A DNA stretch of 15,477 bases, from the NCBI GenBank assembly GCA_031385325.1, contig JANNBJ010000023.1:1-15477 (forward strand), read 5' to 3'. Each line of letters opens with the position of its first letter. The first letter of the stretch is position 1. Of this stretch, positions 6,843 through 13,786 are shown piece by piece. The position numbers and the translations under genes were made by a program. Under the pieces are notes generated by a model. The model searched no databases and was not told the origin of the DNA. It saw only the letters and a list, made by a program, of their open reading frames with translations. The stretch is from SYFY01 sp031385325 (lineage in GTDB: Bacteria > Pseudomonadota > Gammaproteobacteria > Pseudomonadales > Azotimanducaceae).

Positions 6843-8758
6843 CGGAACTGTGGCGACCGTCTGAGGAACATATCCGACGCAGCCAGATGGAGGTTTTTCG
6901 CCAGCGCGCGGTGCAATCCTCGCAGCTGGATCTACCGGATTATGCGGCGCTGCATCGATGGTCGATCGAGCATCGGGCCGAGTTCTGGCAGTTGATTTGG
7001 GAGTTCTGCGAGGTTCGCTCATCGAAACTCGCAGAGAATGTTCTGGAGAATGATCAGTTCCTTGAAGCCCGTTGGTTTGCCGGGGCTCGACTTAATTTTG
7101 CGCAGAACCTGCTGCGACGTCGCGACGATCAGATCGCCATCGTTTCCGTGCTCGAATCCGGCGCTCGCCGCGCAGTCACGTGGCTCGATCTGTATCAGCA
7201 AACGGCTCGTCTCGCGCAAGCCATGCGTTCGCTTGGGGTTGGCCCTGGTGATCGTGTCGCTGCATGGATGCCCAACGTTCCGGAGACCATTGTCGCGATG
7301 CTTGCAACGGCCAGCATCGGCGCCATCTTCTCTTCGTGCTCACCGGACTTCGGTTCCATTGGCGCTCTGGACCGGTTTGGACAGATCGAACCAAAACTGC
7401 TGATCGCATGTGATGGTTATTTTTACAACGGCAAGCGCATCGAGATCACTGACAAGGTGGCGGACATCGCGAGCCAGATTCCGTCAATCAAGACAGTACT
7501 CTGGGTTGCGGTGATCGATGCGATTCCTGCCAATAACCAACGGCTTGACGAAATACTCACCTCATCGGTCACGCCTGCGCTGGTCTTCGAACAGCTACCC
7601 TTCGACCATCCGCTCTACATTCTTTATTCCAGTGGCACCACCGGCAAACCGAAGTGCATCGTGCACGGCGCCGGAGGAACACTGCTGCAGCACATGAAGG
7701 AACATCGGCTGCATCTGGATCTGTCGGCGCAGGACACACTGTTTTTCTTCACCACTGCGGGCTGGATGATGTGGAACTGGCTCGCGTCAGCGCTGGCCAC
7801 AGGGTGTCGCATTGTTCTCTATGACGGCTCGCCGTTTTTTCCGAACCCGTCGGCGATGTTCGATCTTGCCGTGCGTGAACGGGTCAACGTGTTCGGGGTC
7901 AGCGCAAAATTCCTGCAGGGCGTCGAAAATCAGGGTGTGAAGCCACGGGCAACTCATGACCTTTCGGCAGTACGGATGCTGATCTCGACCGGTTCTACCC
8001 TGCCCCATGAAGGGTTTCGTTACGTCTATCGCGACATCAAGGCCGATCTTCACCTCGTCTCCATGAGTGGTGGTACTGACCTGATTTCCTGCTTCATCCT
8101 GGGCAATCCCCTGCTCCCGGTGTTCGAAGGTGAACTGCAGTCTGCGGGTCTTGGCATGGCGGTTGAAGTCTGGGATGACGAGGGCCAGCGAATACACCAG
8201 CAGAAGGGTGAACTGGTTTGTACCAGGCCCTTTCCGTCGGCACCCATCGGCTTCTGGAAAGATCCCGACAATGATCGCTACGCTTCCGCCTATTTCGAGC
8301 GCTTCCCGGGGGTGTGGGCGCACGGCGATTTCGCGGCAACCACCGAACATGACGGGTACATCATTCATGGTCGCAGCGACGCAGTGCTCAATCCCGGGGG
8401 CGTCCGCATCGGCACCGCTGAGATCTATCGTCAGGTAGAGACCTTTGCCGAAGTCCTGGAAGCGGTCTGCATCGGCCAGGACTGGGAAGGTGATACCCGG
8501 GTGATCCTGTTCCTTGTGCTCAGGCCGGATGTCCAACTCGATGACCGGCTCGTACACGCCATTGCACAACGCATTCGGAAACAGGCGTCTCCTCGACATG
8601 TACCAGCGGTCATTCTCTCGGTGCCAGATATCCCGCGCACCATGAGCGGAAAAATAGCCGAGCTTGCCGTTCGTGATGTTGTGCATGGACGCGAGGTCAA
8701 AAACACCAGCGCCCTCGCCAATCCGGATGCACTGCGTCACTTCGCGAACAGGGTTTGA
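6839..8758 (+). CDS. Acetoacetyl-CoA synthetase-like acyl-CoA ligase
   Basis: A 639-residue member of the ANL adenylating enzymes, close to the length of acetoacetyl-CoA synthetases (about 650). It would activate acetoacetate or a related acid with ATP and CoA. The N-terminal cap has LNFAQNLL (85-92). Then come the P-loop YSSGTTGKPK (263-272), GWMMWNW (308-314) typical of this subgroup, SGGTD (410-414), HGDFA (495-499), GRSD (511-514, hinge Asp514) and the C-terminal lysine motif TMSGK (Lys605). The start is TTG in a TTGA overlap with the epoxide hydrolase stop, which implies translational coupling. The encoded N-terminus, MTELWRPSEEHI, is normal for the family. It is the last gene of the operon and is followed by the hairpin cluster. 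Another beta-keto or short acid remains possible as substrate. Confidence 0.9.
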   Translation: MTELWRPSEEHIRRSQMEVFRQRAVQSSQLDLPDYAALHRWSIEHRAEFWQLIWEFCEVRSSKLAENVLENDQFLEARWFAGARLNFAQNLLRRRDDQIAIVSVLESGARRAVTWLDLYQQTARLAQAMRSLGVGPGDRVAAWMPNVPETIVAMLATASIGAIFSSCSPDFGSIGALDRFGQIEPKLLIACDGYFYNGKRIEITDKVADIASQIPSIKTVLWVAVIDAIPANNQRLDEILTSSVTPALVFEQLPFDHPLYILYSSGTTGKPKCIVHGAGGTLLQHMKEHRLHLDLSAQDTLFFFTTAGWMMWNWLASALATGCRIVLYDGSPFFPNPSAMFDLAVRERVNVFGVSAKFLQGVENQGVKPRATHDLSAVRMLISTGSTLPHEGFRYVYRDIKADLHLVSMSGGTDLISCFILGNPLLPVFEGELQSAGLGMAVEVWDDEGQRIHQQKGELVCTRPFPSAPIGFWKDPDNDRYASAYFERFPGVWAHGDFAATTEHDGYIIHGRSDAVLNPGGVRIGTAEIYRQVETFAEVLEAVCIGQDWEGDTRVILFLVLRPDVQLDDRLVHAIAQRIRKQASPRHVPAVILSVPDIPRTMSGKIAELAVRDVVHGREVKNTSALANPDALRHFANRV

Positions 8759-8860
8759 GGCTGACGCTCAACTGGTTGCGAAGGCAGATCCTCAATGGAG
8801 TAACGCACGGCCTTGTTGCAAGAGACGCGGGATTCGCCTGAAACTTTCCTAAGTCAGGTC

Positions 8861-8888
8861 TGATTAATTCGCTCCTGCGAATTAATCA
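8861..8888 (+). terminator. Hairpin 1 of five: 12-bp perfect stem, TCCT loop
   Basis: TGATTAATTCGC (8861-8872), loop TCCT, GCGAATTAATCA (8877-8888). It is the first strong structure about 100 bases after the ligase stop and may end or stabilise that transcript, although no T-tract follows. The TCCT loop is the same as in the REP pair at 553-627. Confidence 0.45.
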
Positions 8889-8892
8889 TGTC

Positions 8893-8909
8893 GGAGCCTC
8901 AGCGGCTCC
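8893..8909. repeat. Hairpin 2 of five
   Basis: GGAGCC (8893-8898) pairs with GGCTCC (8904-8909) around TCAGC. It starts 5 bases after hairpin 1. Confidence 0.5.
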
Positions 8910-8912
8910 TCG

Positions 8913-8943
8913 CATTTTCCCTGCGTTTCACGCATGAAAAATG
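8913..8943. repeat. Hairpin 3 of five (two-part stem)
   Basis: CATTTT (8913-8918) pairs with AAAATG (8938-8943), and inside it TGCG (8922-8925) pairs with CGCA (8931-8934) around TTTCA. A short internal loop separates the two stems. Confidence 0.45.
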
Positions 8944-8963
8944 GTGGTGCATCCCTGCACCAC
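8944..8963. repeat. Hairpin 4 of five
   Basis: GTGGTGCA (8944-8951) pairs perfectly with TGCACCAC (8956-8963) around TCCC. It directly abuts hairpin 3. Confidence 0.55.
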
Positions 8964-8965
8964 GC

Positions 8966-8993
8966 GCGATAGTCTGATTAATCAGACTATCGC
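8966..8993. repeat. Hairpin 5 of five: perfect 28-bp palindrome at the MFS stop codon
   Basis: The 14 bases GCGATAGTCTGATT (8966-8979) are followed at once by their exact reverse complement (8980-8993), with no spacer. The last base is also part of the TAG stop codon of the convergent transporter gene. It can serve as a transcript end for that gene or as a dimeric protein-binding site. GTCTGATTAAT in its left half recurs at 8858-8868 at the foot of hairpin 1. Confidence 0.7.
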
Positions 8994-10237
8994 TAAGCAA
9001 CAGGCGGCTTGACGCGGTGGATCAGAATTCCTGACATCATGTTGAGTACCGCAACTACCCACAACGCACCGGTGTATCCGCCAGTGGCATCGCGATAAAC
9101 AGAAACAGCGTATGGAGCGATAGCACCTAACAACAAAGCAAAGGGAAGTGCTGCGCTGCGTACCGCACCGAGGTGCCGTCGACCGAAAAAACTGCCCCAG
9201 ATCACTTCCTGCATCGGAATCATGCCACCCCAGCCGAGCCCGAGCAGGACGAGGCCAAAAAACGCACCGGGCAAGGAACCCGCGTTCACCGCGGTAACAA
9301 TCAACGCCAGACTGACGCCTGTCATCGATGCACTCACCGCCGCCAGCGGTTTCACCGGCAAGCGATCGATGTAAAACCCCCATACCGGTTTGGACAACAT
9401 GGCGGGGACCGACGCCACGACCATCGCCAGAGCCGCATCGGAACGTGAAAATCCAGCATCAGTCATCATCGGTATCATGTGCAGCAGCACCACGACGATG
9501 TTGATTGAAAAGAATCCGAACGCGATAACCAGCGCGTAGAACGACCAGGTTCGTACTGCCTGTGCGCGTGTCATGGACCGCTCGAAATCGAGCCTCGCTT
9601 TCTCGGCCTGCCCGCCACTGACTTGCTCATCGCTCTTGCCGTCTGGATGCAGCCCGAAGTCCTCGGGAGCCCTTCGCATCAGCATCGCCACCGGGAGCAT
9701 GAGCACCAGAGTGCCGATCCCCAGTTCGATCCATGCCATGCGCCAGCCGTGATGGTCGATGGCAAAGGTGACCAACGGCGTGAGGACAATCCCCCCAAGC
9801 GACACCCCCATGGCTGCCCAGGCCACGGCCTGGCCACGACGTTCAACAAACCACTTGGCCAGTGTGACGTTGACGACCAGATTGCCGATCAGGGCGCAGC
9901 CGATCGTGGTGACGACTCCATTGAGAACAATCCAGTGCCAGAGTGCTTGAATGCCGCTGTGCATGGACAGCGCGACAGACAACAGCACAGCACCCATCAG
10001 CATCAGGCGACGGCCACCCATCCGATCCACCTGGGTACCAATGAAGAAGCCAGCCAGACCCATAATCAACTGACCCATCGACCGGGCGATGGTGAAGTCT
10101 GCACGTGACCAGCCGAGTTCATCACTCATCGGTGACATGAAGGAGCCGGCGACATAACTGAGAATTCCGATCGACACGAACTGGGCTACGAAGGCAGCGG
10201 CGATCAGGACATATCCGTAGTAAAGTCTCGGTCGCAC
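8993..10237 (-). CDS. MFS transporter, monocarboxylate/OFA-like
   Basis: A 414-residue integral inner-membrane protein with about 12 hydrophobic helices and a hydrophilic central loop (190-230), typical of the major facilitator superfamily. The opening YYGYVLIAAAF (6-16), the loop motif GTQVDRMGGRR (67-77), WFVERRGQAVAW (129-140) and a second loop motif near 287-297 (GFYIDRLPVKP) fit the monocarboxylate or oxalate/formate antiporter-like branch, which mostly moves small organic anions. The start is GTG, with an in-frame TGA 9 bases upstream fixing the 5' limit. No good SD is visible. It diverges from the thiolase-like gene across 95 bp and is convergent with the ligase operon, so it may import a substrate for either. 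The exact cargo cannot be told. Confidence 0.88.
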   Translation of the reverse strand: MRPRLYYGYVLIAAAFVAQFVSIGILSYVAGSFMSPMSDELGWSRADFTIARSMGQLIMGLAGFFIGTQVDRMGGRRLMLMGAVLLSVALSMHSGIQALWHWIVLNGVVTTIGCALIGNLVVNVTLAKWFVERRGQAVAWAAMGVSLGGIVLTPLVTFAIDHHGWRMAWIELGIGTLVLMLPVAMLMRRAPEDFGLHPDGKSDEQVSGGQAEKARLDFERSMTRAQAVRTWSFYALVIAFGFFSINIVVVLLHMIPMMTDAGFSRSDAALAMVVASVPAMLSKPVWGFYIDRLPVKPLAAVSASMTGVSLALIVTAVNAGSLPGAFFGLVLLGLGWGGMIPMQEVIWGSFFGRRHLGAVRSAALPFALLLGAIAPYAVSVYRDATGGYTGALWVVAVLNMMSGILIHRVKPPVA

Positions 10238-10286
10238 GTCGGTTCACGCAGACAGGGCATGGCATTTAACCATAGCCCTGCGCAGT

Positions 10287-10292
10287 TATACT
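10287..10292 (+). promoter_or_regulatory. Possible -10 element of the thiolase-SDR operon in the divergent region
   Basis: TATACT inside TTATACTGACC, 40 bases before the thiolase-like start codon. On the opposite strand the overlapping TATAAC (10290-10285) could serve the MFS gene, so the two promoters may share this site. No strong -35 is visible for either direction. Confidence 0.3.
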
Positions 10293-10332
10293 GACCGGCA
10301 TCAAGAACAAGGCGAGCAGGGGGAACGCAGGC

Positions 10333-11802
10333 ATGAATGAATCGGCGACACCGGTTCTCGTGGGGGTTGCACAGGTCGATCAACGGCTGAACGAGTACAC
10401 GGCGGACGCCAAGGAGCCCGTCGATCTGATGATCGATGCGTTACGACTTGCCGCGGCAGATGCAGGCGCACCATCGCTGCTGACTTCTGCCACATCAGTT
10501 CGTGTCATCCGCGGTGTGTGGCCTTACAAGAATCCGGCGAAGGCTGTCGCCGAAGCGGTTGGTACACCGAACGCAGAAACCGTGATGTCACAGTTTGGTG
10601 GCAACTTCGTGCAGACCACCGTCAACTATTCCTGCCTGGATATTCAGAGCGGCAAACACGAAATCATCCTCATCACAGGGGGTGAATGCGGCAATTCCAG
10701 GGCGAAGGCTCAACGTCAAGGCGTGCGTGCGGAGTGGAGTGAACTGCCCGGAACACCGGATCGCATGCTCGGTGAAGACAAACCGATGTCTCACGAATTT
10801 GAAATGCAGATTGGTCTGCGGGCGCCAATCCAGTGGTATCCGATTTTCGAAACTGCCTGGCGTGCGCATCGAGGTGAGACGCTGGATGCTCACATCAAAC
10901 GCATCTCCGAACTTTGGGCAGGCTTCAGCAGGGTAGCGTCCGGAAATCCGCATGCCTGGCTGCGCAAGGCGGTCAGCGCCGAGGAAATCCGAACAATCTC
11001 GGACAGCAATCGTGGCATCTCCTACCCCTATCCAAAGCTGATGAACTCCAACAACAGTGTGGACATGGGTGCGGCGCTGATACTCACCAACGTTGCGGTT
11101 GCGAAGCGGCTTGGTATCCCGCGCGAAAAGTGGATTTTCCCGCACGTCGGCACCGACTCGCATGACACGTATACCGTTTCAACCCGCAACAACCTCTACT
11201 CTTCGCCAGCCATCCGTATTGCAGGCCGACGCGCACTGGAACTGGCGAACATGACGGTCGCTGACGTTGATCATGTCGACGTCTACAGCTGCTTTCCGGT
11301 TGCCGTACAGATTGGCGCAACGGAAATCGGGTTATCACTGGATCGACCATTGACCGTCACCGGTGGCCTCACCTTCAACGGTGGACCGCTCAACAACTAT
11401 GTCATGCACTCGGTGGCGCGAATGGCGGAACTGCTCAGAGAGCAGCCCGGTAAACGTGGTCTGATTACCGCCAACGGTGGCATGCTGACAAAACACGCAT
11501 TTGGTGTTTATTCAAGCGAGCCGCCAGCAAAACCCTATCAGCACGAGGACGTCCAGAAGGAAGTCGACGCGTTACCGACCAGGGAACTGGATTCAGGTTT
11601 TGTCGGCACTGCAACCATCGAGGGGTATGTCGTGATGTACGGCAAGAACGGCTACGACTCGGCTTACGCCGGGATGCTGACGGATGCCGGCAAGCGGACC
11701 TGGGCTGTGGCGAAAGACCCGGCACTGCTCAGCGACATGACATCCAGGGAGTACGTCGGTACTCGTGTGCGGGTCAACGCAGAACATCAATTTTCAGTCT
11801 GA
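10333..11802 (+). CDS. Thiolase-fold acetyl-CoA acetyltransferase-like protein (SCP2/TLP1-like)
   Basis: A 489-residue thiolase-superfamily protein, longer than biosynthetic thiolases (about 390) because of a C-terminal beta-rich extension (about 410-489) like that of the thiolase-like TLP1 group. The N-terminal thiolase half runs to about residue 250. Cys101 in VNYSC lies where thiolases keep the acylated nucleophile, but the usual GSG after it is LDI. The SCP2-type HDCF motif appears as YSCF (318-321). The usual GHP region reads FNGGPLNNY (348-356), and the last Cys-x-Gly motif reads TANGGMLTKHA (379-389), without cysteine. So it keeps the nucleophile but lacks the canonical acid-base pair. 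An AGGGGGA ribosome-binding site (10318-10324) supports the ATG. It precedes an SDR gene by 38 bp, likely one operon. Confidence 0.82.
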   Translation: MNESATPVLVGVAQVDQRLNEYTADAKEPVDLMIDALRLAAADAGAPSLLTSATSVRVIRGVWPYKNPAKAVAEAVGTPNAETVMSQFGGNFVQTTVNYSCLDIQSGKHEIILITGGECGNSRAKAQRQGVRAEWSELPGTPDRMLGEDKPMSHEFEMQIGLRAPIQWYPIFETAWRAHRGETLDAHIKRISELWAGFSRVASGNPHAWLRKAVSAEEIRTISDSNRGISYPYPKLMNSNNSVDMGAALILTNVAVAKRLGIPREKWIFPHVGTDSHDTYTVSTRNNLYSSPAIRIAGRRALELANMTVADVDHVDVYSCFPVAVQIGATEIGLSLDRPLTVTGGLTFNGGPLNNYVMHSVARMAELLREQPGKRGLITANGGMLTKHAFGVYSSEPPAKPYQHEDVQKEVDALPTRELDSGFVGTATIEGYVVMYGKNGYDSAYAGMLTDAGKRTWAVAKDPALLSDMTSREYVGTRVRVNAEHQFSV

Positions 11803-11840
11803 TCGATAAACTCTAGTAGATAAACAACGGAGACAACACC

Positions 11841-12527
11841 ATGAGTCGAGTATTGATTACCGGAGCCAACAAGGGCATCGGTTTCCAGATGGCGAAGATG
11901 TACGCGGCTGCCGGCAATGACGTGCTGGCCTGCTGCCGCAATCCGGCCGGTGCAACGGAGTTGAAAGCGCTCGGTGGCAAAGTCACGGTCCATGAACTGG
12001 ATGTTTCGAATGCAGCGTCCGTAGCTGCGCTGAAGGGAAAAATCGGTGACACACCGATCGACATCCTGATCAACAACGCCGGCATCGCCGGGCCGTCACC
12101 GGACAAGCAGTCTGCAACCAACATTGACTATGAAGGCTGGATGGAGACGTTCAACGTCAACACCATGGGCCCGGTCCGCATGGTCCAGGCATTCCGTCCG
12201 AACCTCGCCAAGGGATCCGATGCCAAGGCCATCACGATTACCAGCCAGATGGGCGCACTCGATCTCAACTGGCCGGTCATGTATGCCTACTGCTCGTCCA
12301 AGGCCGCAGTCAACAAGGTCATGCGAATGATGTCGGTCGAACTCGCCGCCGACAAGATTTCGCTTCGCCTCATTCACCCCGGTTATGTGAAGACCGATAT
12401 GGGTGGGGCCAATGCCGAGATCACGCCTGAGGAAAGTGCAAGCGGCATCATCAAGGTGATCGCCGACACCAAGGCAGACAACACCGGCACGTTCATGAAG
12501 TGGAACGGCCAGGTTCACGCCTGGTAG
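11841..12527 (+). CDS. Short-chain dehydrogenase/reductase, C-factor-like
   Basis: A 228-residue SDR, on the short side and close in style to the C-factor/CsgA-like carbonyl-reductase branch. It carries TGANKGIG (7-14), LDV (53-55), NNAG (78-81), Asn107 in NVNTMG, Ser135 and the Tyr150-x-x-x-Lys154 pair (YCSSK), followed by HPGYVKTDMGG (179-189), which is typical of that branch. The C-terminus (SGIIKVIADT, then TFMKWNGQ) also fits. GGAG (11829-11832) lies 8 bases before the ATG. The gene follows the thiolase-like gene by 38 bp and probably shares its transcript. It would reduce or oxidise a carbonyl or alcohol with NAD(P)H; substrate is unknown. Confidence 0.87.
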   Translation: MSRVLITGANKGIGFQMAKMYAAAGNDVLACCRNPAGATELKALGGKVTVHELDVSNAASVAALKGKIGDTPIDILINNAGIAGPSPDKQSATNIDYEGWMETFNVNTMGPVRMVQAFRPNLAKGSDAKAITITSQMGALDLNWPVMYAYCSSKAAVNKVMRMMSVELAADKISLRLIHPGYVKTDMGGANAEITPEESASGIIKVIADTKADNTGTFMKWNGQVHAW

Positions 12528-12541
12528 GTGTCGAAACACCT
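12526..12541. terminator. Small hairpin at the end of the SDR gene
   Basis: AGGTGT, loop CGAA, ACACCT, starting within the TAG stop codon. A stable 6-bp stem with a tetraloop sits between two convergent operons and could mark a transcript end. No T-run follows, so intrinsic termination is doubtful. Confidence 0.3.
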
Positions 12542-12598
12542 TTCACGGCAAACACGGATTCGCGACCGGAAGATCGGGCCCCCAATGAGGCACTGTCC

Positions 12599-13786
12599 TC
12601 ACTGTGGGTTCGGAATCTCGTCCGCGAACCGTCCATCTGGCGGCGACCACAGAATGTGTCGCCCCAGATCCTTCACGTTCGTTACACCACAGAACGCCAT
12701 TGTCAGATCCAGTTCACGCTGGATGATCTGCAGCGCGCGAGTGACTCCGGCTTCACCACCCGCCCCAAGGCCATAGAGAAACGCGCGACCTGTCAGCGTG
12801 CCTGAAGCACCGAGAGCAAGCGCACGGACAACATCCTGGCCACTGCGTATCCCTCCGTCCATCCAGACTTCCGTGCGACCCTTGACCGCTTCAACGATGG
12901 ATGGCAGTACGGCGATCGTCGAAGGCGCGCCATCAAGCTGTCGACCACCATGATTGGACACCACCATCGCATCCGCCCCGATCGAGCACGCCAACTCTGC
13001 GTCCAATGGATCCATGATGCCCTTGAGAATGAATCGACCGGGCCATTGATCACGCACCCATCGCACATCGTCCCAGTTGAGGGAAGGATCAAGCTGTTCG
13101 TTCGACCAACTGCTCAGTGTCCGCAGCTTTTCCACGCCTGCGACGTGGCCGACGACGTTGCCAAACGTGCGATTTCTTGTGAACAGCATGGGCAGAGACC
13201 AGCCGGGCTTCATCGCCATTTCCACCATGTTCCGCAATGTCATGCGCGGTGGTGTCGACAGACCGTTGCGAACATCCTTGTGCCGCTGGCCCATGATCGA
13301 CAGATCCAGTGTCAGCATGAGCGCACTGCAACCCACGGACTTCGCTCGCTGGATGAGCCGGCTGATGTAGTCACGATCTTTCATGACGTAGAGCTGGAAC
13401 CAGAATGGCCTGGTGACTGCCGCAGCGACGGCTTCGATCGAGCAGATGCTCATCGTTGACAGGGTGAAGGGCACACCAAATTTTTCAGCCGCTCGTGCCG
13501 CATGAATTTCGCCATCCGCGTGTTGCATTCCGGTGAGTCCCGTCGGCGCAAGTGCGACCGGCATGGACACCGCCTGCCCTGCCATCTCCGAGCCGAGTGC
13601 CCGTTTGGTGATATCCACGGCGACACGCTGTCGAAACAGGACGCGGCGCAAGTCGCTTTCGTTCGCCCGGTATGTCGACTCTGTCCAGGAGCCAGACTCC
13701 ACATAGTCCCAGAACATTTTCGGCACGCGACGACGATGCAGAATGCGAAGTTCTTCAATGCAGGTCACCTGCGACAGATCAGTCAT
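12599..13786 (-). CDS. FMN-dependent alpha-hydroxy acid dehydrogenase (lactate/mandelate dehydrogenase-like)
   Basis: A 395-residue member of the glycolate oxidase/L-lactate dehydrogenase/mandelate dehydrogenase family, which oxidises 2-hydroxy acids to 2-oxo acids using FMN. Motifs, numbered from the chosen start: FWDYVESGSW (substrate Tyr28), LAPTGLTG (79-86), QLYV (Tyr133), TLDLSIMGQR (Asp161, Arg168), LKG (Lys255), the catalytic SNHGGRQLDG with His279 and Arg282, and DGGIRSG (310-316) plus GR (Arg334) for the FMN phosphate. The frame stays open 52 codons further upstream, but that part is low-complexity and lies inside the preceding gene. The ATG at 13786 starts exactly at the family N-terminus and overlaps that gene by 8 bases, so I take it as the real start. 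An electron acceptor partner is not visible nearby. Confidence 0.9.
   Translation of the reverse strand: MTDLSQVTCIEELRILHRRRVPKMFWDYVESGSWTESTYRANESDLRRVLFRQRVAVDITKRALGSEMAGQAVSMPVALAPTGLTGMQHADGEIHAARAAEKFGVPFTLSTMSICSIEAVAAAVTRPFWFQLYVMKDRDYISRLIQRAKSVGCSALMLTLDLSIMGQRHKDVRNGLSTPPRMTLRNMVEMAMKPGWSLPMLFTRNRTFGNVVGHVAGVEKLRTLSSWSNEQLDPSLNWDDVRWVRDQWPGRFILKGIMDPLDAELACSIGADAMVVSNHGGRQLDGAPSTIAVLPSIVEAVKGRTEVWMDGGIRSGQDVVRALALGASGTLTGRAFLYGLGAGGEAGVTRALQIIQRELDLTMAFCGVTNVKDLGRHILWSPPDGRFADEIPNPQ

Noticed and set aside
7787..8740. 317-codon open frame on the minus strand inside the ligase gene
   Set aside because: It is antisense to a fully conserved acyl-CoA ligase, has no recognisable motif and is explained by codon bias on the coding strand.
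8858..8993. CRISPR-like array
   Set aside because: The five units differ in sequence, are palindromes without regular spacers, and no cas gene is nearby.
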